Shown here: piece by piece, positions 22,411 to 33,478 of the stretch | Layout: every line of letters begins with the position of its first letter | How positions within the stretch are numbered: the first letter of the stretch is position 1 | NCBI GenBank assembly: GCA_021234155.1 | Contig: JAJEKV010000028.1 | Coordinates: forward strand, 12,356,134-12,420,133 | Direction: 5' to 3' | DNA: 64,000 bases | Source: Isoetes taiwanensis | Lineage: Eukaryota; Streptophyta; Lycopodiopsida; Isoetales; Isoetaceae | Made by a program: the position numbers and the translations under genes | Notes under the pieces: generated by a model | Seen by the model: only the letters and a program-made list of their open reading frames with translations | Databases searched by the model: none | What the model was told of the DNA's origin: nothing

Positions 22411-22914
22411 GATTGCTGGAATGGGTTCCTAGGAAATTAACCTGTATTTGGGAAGAAGGGGATGGATGTAATAAACCAAATAGAGTTTAAAGAATCTTAT
22501 CTGCCATTGCCATACAGTGGCTTGATTGGAATCTGGAAATCATAATCTTAGCTCATTCCCTTGCAGAAAGTTCAAGACATATAAGAATTTTACCTGTGCT
22601 GATCGCCCGGATTCTGCCACAACCAAACTTTGTGATACATTCGGCATAGCTCAAAGTGGAGAGCCGTAAATAAAACATTTGGGTTACCTGAAAAAGACAT
22701 CTGAATCGCCAAGCTTCCTACAGTTTAAATAGAACACCGAACAAAGCAAAAATTAGGCGTAAATATGACTTGGGTCTACTGTGATTTGAAGAACTGCGTT
22801 TGGCAACACGAACGGCATTTGAAGATCAACTTCGTACCGAACTCCCTTTGAAGAATTCGAACTTTGAAGCACTGCCGGATTTGCATTTACCTGTACTTTG
22901 AAGCATTGCCGGAT
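22411..22914. other. Unassigned spacer
   Basis: No supported gene. A short exon-like frame precedes a GTAAAA site on the minus strand near 22595-22650 (MPNVSQSLVVAESGRSAQ); not assignable. Confidence 0.3.
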
Positions 22915-23040
22915 TTGCATTTGCCCGGATCTGCTCGGATCTGCCCGGATCTGCTTGGATTTGCCCGGATCTGCTTAGATTTGCCCGGATCTGCTCGAAT
23001 CTGCTTGGATTTGCCCGGATCTGCCCGGTTTTGCTTGGTG
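22915..23040. repeat. 10-bp minisatellite (GGATCTGCYY)n, about 11 units
   Basis: GGATCTGCTC, GGATCTGCCC, GGATTTGCCC and variants follow each other with a regular 10-base period, preceded by a 29-30 base duplication (GCCGGATTTGCATTT). A 10-base period means the unit faces the same side of the helix each turn. Confidence 0.88.
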
Positions 23041-23086
23041 TGTTTGCTCGAATCTGCTCGGCTTCCTATGCTGCTCGGATCTCTCC

Positions 23087-23180
23087 TTGCTCGAACTGGC
23101 ATGCATCCTCTACTTGCTCAGATCTGTTTGCTCGAACTGGCATGCATCCTCTATTTGCTCAGATCTGTTTGCTCGAAGAC
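23087..23180. repeat. 41-bp tandem duplication
   Basis: TTGCTCGAACTGGCATGCAT... begins at 23087 and 23128, with a third partial unit at 23169. It directly continues the 10-bp repeat and shares the words GCTCGAA and GATCTG. Confidence 0.85.
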
Positions 23181-25564
23181 CACCTTTGCGGCGCTAACCT
23201 AGACAACCCTAAAAAAAAATGTACCCTAAAAATCGACCGGAAGAACCGGTTGTGCGGAATCGGGACACCCAACTTCCATTCCGCGTTGTAGAGGCTGCCA
23301 CGCGTCGCCATCAAAATGCACGCCACACCAAAAACGCAACCCTATTTCTATTTTGTTATCGAAAAAAATAAAAGGTTGAAGCGTTAACGTTGGAGCCATT
23401 TCAATACAGTAGGGAGACAGGTGTGCACATTCGAAATCGCACTGCACCCACAGTTGTCGTTGCATAGCATTTCCCGCTTCAAAAATTTTCCCATTAATCA
23501 TTGAAAAGATGTGCTATACATGGCCTAGTGACTCGAACTGCAAATTATCCGTAATAAACAATAGTCAAAATTACAACGGCTCTACAGAATAAATGCCTGT
23601 TTTACAGAGCTGGTTGATTTGTTCAAGTTTCAAGCTATTCTTATGGTTAGAGCTCACATGCTTGTAAAAGGGTTCACTGTATGTGAACCGGCTCTTAGGT
23701 CTAATTATTCCTTTTCATATATTTAAAAGTTAACCATTGGATTATATACCATTGAAATGTTAAATATACACAATAACTACAACAAAATATATAAATACAT
23801 GCCTGAACTGCAGTTGCACCCAAGTGAAATCAGCGTAAGAATAAACCCACCAACAACTACTTCTATAGCATGAAATTCATGACTGTAACTACAAAATTCG
23901 GGATATGTTTTAAAATTCGTGACCAGGCCAAAAATTCCTCGTGAAGTATGGCTACAGCCTTGTAGCTGGTCTAGTGGCCAAAGAACCCCTTCCAAGTGCC
24001 AGAAATTCTTCTCAATGTATGGCTATGGCCCTGCAGGAATCTAAACAGGCATTGAAGCATTTGATTTCTCCATGATATAGAGCCGCACCCGGGGAGGAGG
24101 TGGTTGCATAGCATAGAGTGGAGGGCGGGGGTTGCATTATTCTATAGAGACATGTATTTCTCCATGGTAGATGTATGCGTCCACCCATGTATGTGATGTT
24201 AGCTGTGTGAGATCATTATCGTTATTTGTTATATACAACATGGTGACCAACCTTCTTGGTTGTGGCGTATAGCCAAGGGGCATGCCCCAAGGCTAAATGG
24301 TCACTTGGTGGTTTTGTTTAGCTTTGTTTTGGCCTTCCTTTACTCCAAAATTATATTTGCTTCGATCAAGAGTGGCCTCCTCCTGCGGAGGGGGGCCCCA
24401 GAATTATATTTTCTTCGATTAAGAGTCCCCTGCTTCTTCATTTAAACTATTCATTTTGGCATATCAATATTTTTTTAACTTAAATGGTTGAAAGATCCTA
24501 AAAATTGTTAAATGATGTGGTCTCAGCTTAAGTAAATATCCATAACATGTTAACCTTGCTAGTCATATTAGGCCTCGGTAGGTTTAAAATGTTTTCTTCA
24601 AGCCTCGCTAGGCCTTTTCAGAATTGATCAGACATCCAAGAGTCGTATTCTTGATACAATCATAGATTAGAAAATACCATCAACCTATTTTCAGAGCAAT
24701 TAAAAATTTCTCAATAGTCTTAGCATTTGTTGAAGGTTTGGCCTCTTAAATAGAATTGAGTCGAACTGTATTGAATTTTATCATCCACGAATACCAAATG
24801 GCACCCAAACAAAGGACAACAGGCTTATTGCTGTCCAACATTAAAAACCCTTGCTGGAAGGGTTTTCAAGGGAAAAAGCTTAGCAGTAACAGGCTTGCTG
24901 ACCAACTATACATTCGCAGATGATTGTATGATGATCGTATCCCCAACAAGAATCCAAATGAAGTTATCTATGTTTGGCATGCTCCAATATTGATATCAAC
25001 ATTAGGAAGCATCTAAAGATAATTCTAAATATGAAATTGGATGGATTGTATCTTGGAAACAGGCTAACCTTCAGCTTATTATTTGCAAGTGTAAATGGAT
25101 CAACAAGGAAGGAATCCGAGTTAGGGAACATATGCATCAAAAGAAAAAGTACTGGGATATTATATTTGACATTTTCTAATGCATCAAGTTTATGCATTAG
25201 GTTTCACATAATTACATTAAAAAAACCGTTGATTCTAATGTCTAAGCAATAAATGATCTTATATTAGTAAGTAGCAACTATAGTTTCAGAACACACACTG
25301 ATAGAAGATATTGGTTTTTTAAAGATGCAAAACAATTTACAAGAGACCAAACAATGACAAATTCTCGAGCTGCGACTCGCATGACACAACAACGCCCGAT
25401 GGATGGGGCTTTTCTATTCATCCCAGCAGTGTAATTACAATGGTAGAGAGTGGGTAGCTGCATATCGCAAGCTACCCAAAAAACAAAAAATACAGGGAAT
25501 ATCCAGTCATAACACCTGGACCCCAAAATACAAAAATATATCATAGATGTTTGGCTAGTGTACC
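23181..25564. other. Unassigned 2.4-kb spacer
   Basis: No gene supported. A GC-richer block at 23230-23330 and a stretch near 24220-24430 (AAGGGGCATGCCCCAAGG palindrome, then TTCCTTTACTCCAAAATTAT) look like fragments of dispersed repeats. Remaining frames are short and featureless. Confidence 0.4.
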
Positions 25565-25645
25565 TGCCTAGGGCTTATCGCCGGGATTAAAAAACCCCGC
25601 CCTTTCGGGTTTTCGAGGAAAAACCCTAGCGATAAGCCCTAGGCA
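25565..25645. repeat. 81-bp foldback with perfect 17-bp arms
   Basis: TGCCTAGGGCTTATCGC (25565-25581) is answered by its exact reverse complement (25629-25645). The loop holds AAAACCCCGCCCTTTCGGG and an inverted AAACCC. It is compatible with a tiny MITE or a strong RNA hairpin. Confidence 0.9.
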
Positions 25646-25845
25646 AAGGCTTAGACAACGCCGGCTGCTAAACTTCCCAAAACCCACGCCCAAAAGAAAC
25701 CAACGCCGTTACAACGCCCCTGCACTGCATAAGACCACAAAACACAATAGAGAAGAACAAAACCCTCGAAAAAGCGAGGGTCGATTAAAGCGCCGTGCAC
25801 GCGAACAACATATATAAACAAAATACTTAAGGGAGGGAGGGAGGG

Positions 25846-26565
25846 AGAGCATAGAACATAACCTGAAAACACTGGCTAAGAGAAAGCGCCGATGAGAAGT
25901 CAAGGCGAATGCGTGAAGAAATAGCGATCCCCTAACCTGATGAGAGGCCCGAATGCATGCAATGCATGCAGCAACGATGTAACTTGCAGCATGCTCGTCT
26001 CTGCTCGAGAATCGCGATCCGCCGGATCGACCGCATTCTCGAAAGCCGCGACCGCATGACACAACAACGCCTCGAAAGAAGAGAACTTCCCGCCGATCCG
26101 AGATGAAGGCTCAAGAATTGCCCCATAGTGGAGGAATGCCGAGGTAGAAGCTTAGACGAGAAGGATAGGAAGAGATACGAAAAGATAGGAAACGCCAGAA
26201 GGGATGCGCCAGAAAGGTCAACGCAGGCCAAGGTAGAAGAGAACCGAGAATGATAAGAAACGCCAGGAAGGGATACGCCAGGAAAGGTCAGGTCGAAGAG
26301 AAACAAGAATGATAGGAAATGCCACGAAAGGTCAACCCATGCAAGAGGAAGCCCCTCCTCTGCATGAGAGCATAGAACATAACCTGAAACACTGCTGGGC
26401 GAAGAGAAAGCGCCGATGAGAAGCTGAAGGCGAATGCAGGAAGAAATAGCGATCCCCTAACCGGATGAGAGGCCCGAAATGCATGCAATGCATGCAGGCA
26501 ACGCATGCAACTCTTGCATGCTCGTCTGGCTCGAGAATCGCGATCCGTCGGATCGATCTGCATTA
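25846..26565. repeat. 200-bp direct duplication, 519 bp apart
   Basis: 25846-26045 and 26365-26565 share GAGAGCATAGAACATAACCT, AAAGCGCCGATGAGAAG, TAGCGATCCCCTAACC, ATGCATGCAATGCATGCA and CTCGAGAATCGCGATCC. Between them, shorter units (CGCCAGGAAGGGATACGCCA) also recur. A (GGGA)n run lies at about 25830-25848. The minus-strand ORFs across this block differ between copies and are not supported. Confidence 0.8.
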
Positions 26566-26649
26566 CAAAAGATACCTTTTGTGCTTTTTTCATGATATTT
26601 GAATAAGGTCAAAGTGCTTAAAAACACAAAAATACAAAAGACCATATCT

Positions 26650-27240
26650 ATAGTGGTTTGGTGGTTAATTATGATAATTGTTTTTGGAGGTCTTATGAGT
26701 AATCACTATAGATAGCCAAGTCCTCTTAGGCGAATATCTATGAGTAATTACCATGACAATTAACTTGGTATTGAAATTATGATATAAAACCACAACCATT
26801 TTATAACACACACCATGACAATAAAAAACTAGCGTGAATAACCACCATGGCATTTAAGTTGGTATAAAAAAGCATGCCATAAAGTATTTCAACTTTGTGA
26901 CAGTAGAAAACCGACATAAACAACCATTGCCACATTAAAGTTGTGTTGAAAAACCATGCTACACAACTCTGTCAATTTAATAAACCATGTGACATTAGAA
27001 AACCAACATGAATGACCACTGTTGGTGCTAAAAACGATGTAATAAAACAATATCGATTTTAATAAACCACAATATAATAAAAAATCAACATGAATAACCA
27101 CACTCTAGTTATGAAAACCACTATGTTATGTGGTTTTCATTAGGAATGAAAATTTTGACATAAAAAACCACATCTATTGTGGTTTTCTAGTGATTTATTA
27201 TAGTGGTTAAATTTTTGGGTGTCTTGTGTAACGCTCTAAG
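26650..27240. repeat. AT-rich degenerate tandem repeat, 82-92 bp
   Basis: The motif GAAAACCRACATGAATRACC recurs at about 26825, 26904, 26996 and 27080. Similar words, TAGTGGTT...TTTTTGG(A/T)GGTCTT-like, bound the block on both sides. No coding potential. Confidence 0.6.
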
Positions 27241-28301
27241 CGTAGGTTGGTCAAGATTATTAAAAGGAAAATTCTTACATTGCAAGAGCACATATTCGTC
27301 TTGATGCATGTAACTCCACCTATGTATTAATATATGAGTCAAACCATGAATTAGTGATGAGCTAGCAGTCATTGATGGTTAAAGCAAAACACGTTAATAA
27401 TTGATGATTGCCCTAATGGATGTGTTGAGCTTTAATCAACATAGTGATTTGTAAAGATGCCTTTTACGGATGCAACTGAATACTTTTCAATCCAGTGGTT
27501 CAATATGGTTTCAACAACATCGTCACATGAAGCTATAAATTAGCTGGCATTGACTATGGATTTAAATATAATTGGTATTGTAAGGTACATTTCCAGTGTC
27601 AAACTCCGCGCTAAATTGATATTACTATATAGTATCATCATATGAATGAATGATTATACAATATAACGTAAAGCTCTCAATAATGGCATTGAAGGACAAA
27701 TTTAGATCTTGTTAATCTTATTCAGGATAGTTATCTACTGTAGACAACTCTTCACCTCATAGTTTCAGAGGTAAGGCTAGGATCCGCCATCTGAAGGACA
27801 ATATGATGCAACATAAAATCAATGGGTAGGAGCAACAACCATCAGAGAAGTGGATAGCGCATTGTGCATGCTACTCGCTAGAACATGTGAACTTTTTCTC
27901 ATGGTTTTGAATTTAAAGTTGGCAAAATCGTCATGACACGCTACACGTATGTGTTGCTAGAATGTTCTTCATTGCTCGCATGCAGTTTCCTAATGAACTA
28001 AAGGAACTTTTTGTCATGGTGGTGGAACTGCTTTGGAGCAAGAGAAAAATATGGAAATATTGCTACAAATTATATGTTATATTCGTGAATAAGCAGTGTA
28101 AGCTCTGTTAGCTTGAGATCTTCAATTCCATTTGCTTGATGATGCTATAAACATGGTAATCTATAGCAATATTTTCCACCAACATGGCCTATTAATGTGC
28201 ACAACATTATGATTACTACTACCAAACAAACATGATCATATGAAAGATCATGTATATCTAAGAGAAATGACAATCTAGTATAACATAGTGAAAATAGACA
28301 T
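27241..28301. other. Unassigned spacer upstream of the Ty3 element
   Basis: AT-rich, no supported gene, LTR or gag remains. The retroelement to its right therefore begins abruptly. Confidence 0.5.
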
Positions 28302-31106
28302 GTTCCTTCAGCGGCCAGAAGACCACAAAATTGATCTTTTGCCGGGAAAGGACCCCCCAAATCAAGCTCCTTATAGGAGAATGCATGGGCAACAAGCTGA
28401 GATTAAGCGCCAACTTGATGAGTTACTTCAAGCTGGTTTGATTCGGCATAGTTCTTCACCTTTTGGTGCACCAGTTTTACTGGTCAGGAAAAAGGACAAT
28501 TCTTGGCGGATGTGTATTGACTACCGTGCCTTGAATAAGATTACTATAAAAAATAAGTTTCCTATTCCACGTGCGGATATTTGATCAATTACAAGGTGCT
28601 AAGGTTTTTACCCATCTAGATCTTAAGTCTGGCTATTGGCAACTTAAAGTGGCGCCAGAAGACGTGCATAAAACAACATTTAGAACGACTTTTGGACATT
28701 ATGAGTTTCTAGTCATGCCTTTTGGTCTCACAAATGCGCCGGCTTCCTTTGCGAGGTTAATGGGGCGAATCTTTGAGAATGTGCATGGTCATTTTGTAGT
28801 TGTTTTCTTTGATGATATTTTAGTTTTTAGCAAGTCTTTAGAAGAACACTATTTGCATTTGCAAGAGGTTTTTTCTCGCTTGCGAAAAGAAAGGATCACG
28901 TTCAATACTAAGAAAAGTATATTCTTTCAATCTGAGATTGAATACTTAGGCCATATTGTCTGCGGTGAAGGTCTCAAAGTGGATCCTAGCAAAGTACATG
29001 CAATTTTAAGTTGGCCTAGTCCATCTTCAGTGACTGCTTTGCGTTCTTTTTTGGGATTGTGCAGTTATTATAGAAAATTTGTTAAGAATTTTGCTACCAT
29101 TGCTTCAAGACTCTATTTATTAATCAAAAAGGATGTGCCTTTCTTATGGGGTGATAATCAACAAATTGCTTTTCAGGCTTTGAAGGATGCTATGGTTAAT
29201 CCTCCTGTACTGCGGTTACCAAAGTTTGGGGTGCCCTACTTGATGTGTGTTGATGCTAGTGGGACTACCTTGGGTGCAGTTTTGATGCAGGACGGTCATC
29301 CTATCGCTTTTGAAAGTCGTAAATTTTTGGAATCCGAAAGTAGATATAGTGTGTATGATAAAGAATTCTTGGCTGTTATCCATGCTTTGAAGGTTTGGCG
29401 TCATTATGTTTTAGGCTCCGCCGTTCATATTTTGACTGACCATCAAAACATTAAACATATAGTTTCCCAGAAAAATTTATCTGAACGTCAACTTAAGTGG
29501 GTTTCGTTTATGCAGCAGTATGATTTTACAGTGGATTATCATCCAGGTAAGGAGAATGTAGTTGCGGACGCATTAATTAGAAGAGGTTATGAGGTATGTT
29601 CTCTTTCTATTGCGCAGTCTGATCATTTGGATGACATGAAACAACTTTATGCAACTGATCCTGATTATAAAGATATTTGGTTGATGGCTCAAACTGGTAA
29701 CGCTTTTGGATATAAGATAACGAATAGTTTCTTGTATAAGGATCCAAAGTTATGTATTGTTCGTGCCTTTAGACAACTTATTCTTCGGGAAGTCCATGAT
29801 GCACCTACTGCCGGTCATCGTGGGCTTACTGCTACTTTGGCTAAGGTTGAACCCTATTTCACTTGGCCTGGCTTGCGTCGGGATGTGATGGTTCATATAC
29901 GTTTTTGTGTGACGTGCCAACGTACTAAGAAAGCTCCTAAGAAACCTCATGGTATTCCTTTGCCTTTGCCTATTCCGCAAAGTAAGTGGGAACAGGTTAC
30001 TATGGATTGCATTGTAGGTTTTCCACTGAGCTCTCGGAAGAATAATATGATTTGGACAGTTGTGGATTGTTTGACTAAGCAAACACACTTTATTCCTTGT
30101 TCAAATAAATTAAAAGCTTATGATGCTGCAACTATTTTTATTAAAGAGATATTTCGTCTGCATGGTCTCCCTAAGATCATTATTTCAGACCGAGATACTA
30201 AGTTCACAAGCAAATTCTGGAAGGCCCTATTTATGCAATTGGGAACTGAATTACGGTTTTCCATTGCTTTTCATCCACAGACTGATGGGCAATCTGAGGT
30301 GGTAAATAAGGTTATTTCTTCCATCTTAAGAGGATTTGTCAATTGGGAACCCTACTTGCCTGTTGCTGAGTTTGTTTATAATAACACCGTTCAGTCTACC
30401 ATTAAGATGACACCTTTTCAGGCAGTCTATGGTCAGCCGGTTCGGGAACCACTCTTTAGAGTGTGTGATGATGTTCCTGCTGCTGATGATTTTATTCTTG
30501 AGCATAACGATCTTATAGACTTGCTTCAGGCTCGTATTTAGGATGCTCAAGCTACTTTTATCAAGAAATCATCTAAGATACAGCAAACAATGACTTTTAA
30601 GGAAGGTGATTGGGTATGGATGAGGATTCACAAAGGCCACTTTAAGAAGGACGCCACAAGAAAAAGACCTTAAGTTGGCGCCTCGATTCCATGGACCCTT
30701 TCAAGTCATTAAAGTTATCAATGAGAATGCATATAAGTTGCGATTACCTCAAGGTTGGAAAATGCATGATGTTGTTAATGTCTCATTTTTAAAAGCCTAT
30801 CAAGGAAAAGATTTGCCCCAAGTAGGGCGAATAAGCGAACCAGAATTGATTGAAGATTCCGAAGTTTTTGAGCCGGAAATAATTCTGAATGATAAATCCA
30901 CTAGTGGTTCTAAGCAATATTTGGTTAAGTTTGTCAATAAGCCTTTGGAGGACGCTTCATGGGTTCGTGGCAATTTATTAGAGGCCTATTCCGATATTCT
31001 GCATGAATATAACGTCCAGAAGGCACAAGACATTGGGGAGGCTTCTAGTAGCCGGCCTAAACGAGGGCCAAGAAAAGATTATGCTAAGATGGCAAAAGGA
31101 CTCTAG
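28302..31106 (+). pseudogene. Ty3/Gypsy pol fragment (RT, RNase H, integrase, chromodomain-like)
   Basis: 28302-28584 reads the RT start ([13 protein letters not shown] ... [15 protein letters not shown] ... MCIDYRALN) and shifts frame near 28575. 28571-30541 continues with FTHLDLKSGYWQL, VMPFGLTNAPASF, the catalytic FFDDILVFS, RNase H (VDASGTTLGAVL, YDKEFLAV, LTDHQNIK, VADAL), the integrase zinc finger (H..AGHRG...C..C) and catalytic region (DCIVGFP, ISDRDTKFTSKFW, PQTDGQSE). TAG follows at 30541 and a further break before 30675. The last part, 30675-31106, has GPFQVIKVINENAYKLRLP and EPEIILNDKS ... YLVKFVNKPLEDASWV, a chromodomain-like segment. Two frame breaks and one stop make it inactive. 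Regions are described as they stand. Confidence 0.9.
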
Positions 31107-31150
31107 TCCCCTTGCAGCAGAGGACTGCTGCGATGTCAAGGGGGAGGGAA

Positions 31151-31620
31151 TGCAATAGACATGGGACGTGGACGTCCATAGAGGGGTTGCATGCATCCCT
31201 AGAGGGGTTGCATGCATCCATAGAGGGGTTGCTCAACTTCAATTTCGGTGAGAAGTTGTTCCCGCATCTTATATCTATTTGTTTTAAAATACTTGAGGGA
31301 TTTGGTCCATCTTGGCCCTAGGCTTTGGCCAGGGTTGATGGAAGCTTGCTGCAGTATATACAGATTAGCAGCATTACCACCAGATTTTAAACTTTGGGTC
31401 TATGACCATGAAGATTGGATTTTTGCTTCGGTCTGTAACCATGAAGATTGGATTTTTAAACATAGAAGAAATCATCATTGCACCAATTGATACAATATCT
31501 TCATAGTACTCTTTTGTTTAGACCTGATCTCTTCTAATATTTATTTATAACTATAATGTGTTGTTTTTGTGAAGTTTTGAGCTACATCTTTGTTGTCATT
31601 GTGACACTCGCAACCTTTCA
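31151..31620 (+). repeat. Probable 3' LTR of the Ty3 copy
   Basis: It begins TGCAATAGAC right after the polypurine tract; a CA at 31619-31620 could be its end. It contains 21-bp tandem units (CCATAGAGGGGTTGCATGCAT) at 31176-31232 and a 33-bp duplication at 31397-31462. The end is uncertain because LTR-internal sequence recurs just outside. Confidence 0.5.
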
Positions 31621-31788
31621 ACTTCAATTTCGGTGAGAAGTTGTTCCCGCATCTTATATCTATTTGTTTTAAAATACTTGAGGGATTTTGTCCATTCATA
31701 GCTCTGCATCATCAAGCAGCATGCATCTTGGCCCTAGGCTTTGGTCAGGGTTGATGGAAGCTTGCTGCAGTATATACAGATTAGCAGC
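31618..31788. repeat. Second copy of LTR-internal sequence (first at 31233-31371)
   Basis: TCAACTTCAATTTCGGTGAG and GGTTGATGGAAGCTTGCTGC stand in both copies. The second has about 33 extra bases in the middle (31690-31725). This suggests unequal recombination or a template switch at the LTR end. Confidence 0.85.
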
Positions 31789-31860
31789 ATTGCCCTTAGT
31801 AGCTCTTACTATGTTGACCTAGAGTTCATAGTGAGGTGGCATTAAGGTCTTGTTGGTATT

Positions 31861-33094
31861 ATGTCAGATTATCGCACTCGTCACTTATTATTGCATTCTT
31901 CCTTATTACTAGAAATGGATGTGGGAGAGAATCAAGTAGCTGACAAGATGGTAGGGAAGAGGAAAAGAACATCCCATGTGACCCGTCAACTTAGGGATAG
32001 CATGCGGCTTTGGGTAATTGACAAGATTTGTCAGCATTCACATGTGGAGCTAGAAAAAATAAATTCAAGCGATGACAAGTGGCTTGGAAAGGTAGGTGAG
32101 ATGGTTGGAATAGCTTTAGAGAAGTGGAGTTCGCATACAGGTACATTGTTGAAGAAAAAAACAGAAGTTGAGATGTATGATTGGATGCGTGGAAACATCT
32201 TGCAATATATGACACATATGGATATTGAAGTCCAAGAAATTAAAAATGACAAGTTGAGAAGTCGATATATAGATAAAGTAGGAATATGGAATGAGTTGGT
32301 AGAAACTAGGAGGAAGAGAAAGGCCATAAGTAATTCAAGAACACAATTGCATGATATTATGGGACAATTACAAGCTGGACATTTTTATGATGGAGCTGAA
32401 AAGGAAAAATACATTGAGACATTGATGAATCCAAAACAACTGGAGAAAAAAAACATAGGGATGCTATAGTATGTGCAAATTATAGGCACATTGTGGCTGA
32501 CTTCTAGATGCATTATGCAAGCTTCATGGGGAGAGTAAGTCATGTCATATGGATCTTAATCTTAGTAACATTTTGCTGTACTTTGATGACACAAAATCCA
32601 AAGTGTTTGTGGGCATTTCTAACTTTGGAGAAATGAAAAGACTGGACTTGAAAGTGCACCCATTACATAAGGTGACAAATGACATTGAACAATTAAAATC
32701 AATTGAGCGTGAACGATTGAGAAAGCCCTGGATACACCCTCACTATTTCTATAGTGGAAACGACAACAAAAACTTGACATGTGTAAAACCAGAGATTGAT
32801 ATATATCCATTGTTGTATTGTTTGAATTCTCTAGCAAGGTTTATAAAGCAGGATAAACGACATCCTTCATCATTTGAGGAGCAAGGTGTATGGTCTATTT
32901 GCTATGGAATAGAACAAATGTATAGAAGGATTCTCAAGAAGCCATATGGAAGTGACTTGAGAATACAGATGTTGTTAACGCACTTTAGCTCACGCCACAA
33001 TGCAAGTAACTTCTCCATTGTGAAAAGTGTTAGGGCACTTTCAGAAGTGGAATTAGTGATCCATAACATTGTAGGAACGGATTATATTCTATAA
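31861..33094 (+). pseudogene. Second kinase-like (pseudokinase) gene relic
   Basis: 31861-32469 (MSDYRTRHLLLHS...) carries a basic, helical region without a known domain. After a break, 32549-33094 starts with the catalytic-loop-like HMDLNLSNILLYFDD and GISNFGEM in the DFG position. It continues 'GVWSICYGIEQMYRRILKKP' and KSVRALSEVE. Compared with active kinases the HxD and Asn are kept, but DFG is degenerate and most of the N-lobe is missing. The layout (helical leader, then kinase C-lobe) parallels 9121-10627. It may have been captured by the Helitron beginning downstream; that is inference. Confidence 0.5.
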
Positions 33095-33478
33095 ACTTTT
33101 GAATAAAAAGACACGATCAATCACATGGTTTGAATGAAGTTTATGTTCAACGTAAGATTGCTTTGATGCATGATTGTATTAAACTTGTCCAATGTTTATT
33201 GAGGTCAATTTAATGTGCATTTTATATCATAAAAAATGTAGCAAATAGCGATTGCATATGATAAACACAAATATCAATACAAGTCCATGAAGATCAACAA
33301 ATGAAATAGTCTTCGCAACTTAAACAACGTTAACACTTACTTATCGAAAAGGAAATTTTGTAGTATAACATATTGATGTCGAAAAGTAAAGTAACAATGC
33401 TATGTCACAACCTTGAATTGAACTATTGAAATTTTTTGTTGTAGGTGCATAACCTAGTATCGTTATTGGTCGTGTTCA
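33095..33478. other. AT-rich leader or intron before the Helitron gene
   Basis: It ends in a good acceptor (TTTTTTGTTGTAG at about 33444), so it may be a 5' intron of the Helitron gene. The Helitron 5' TC terminus was looked for but not recognised. Confidence 0.35.

Larger units (their letters stand above)
28302..31620 (+). mobile_element. 5'-truncated Ty3/Gypsy (chromovirus-like) retrotransposon
   Basis: The copy starts at the beginning of reverse transcriptase and runs through RNase H, integrase and a chromodomain-like end to a polypurine tract (31138-31150, AAGGGGGAGGGAA) and a probable 3' LTR starting TG at 31151. The 5' LTR, gag and protease are absent. The order RT-RNaseH-IN places it in Ty3/Gypsy. 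Confidence 0.9.

Noticed and set aside
25709-26593. Minus-strand Arg/Ser/Cys-rich ORFs
   Set aside because: They differ in frame between the two copies of the 200-bp repeat, so no shared coding constraint.
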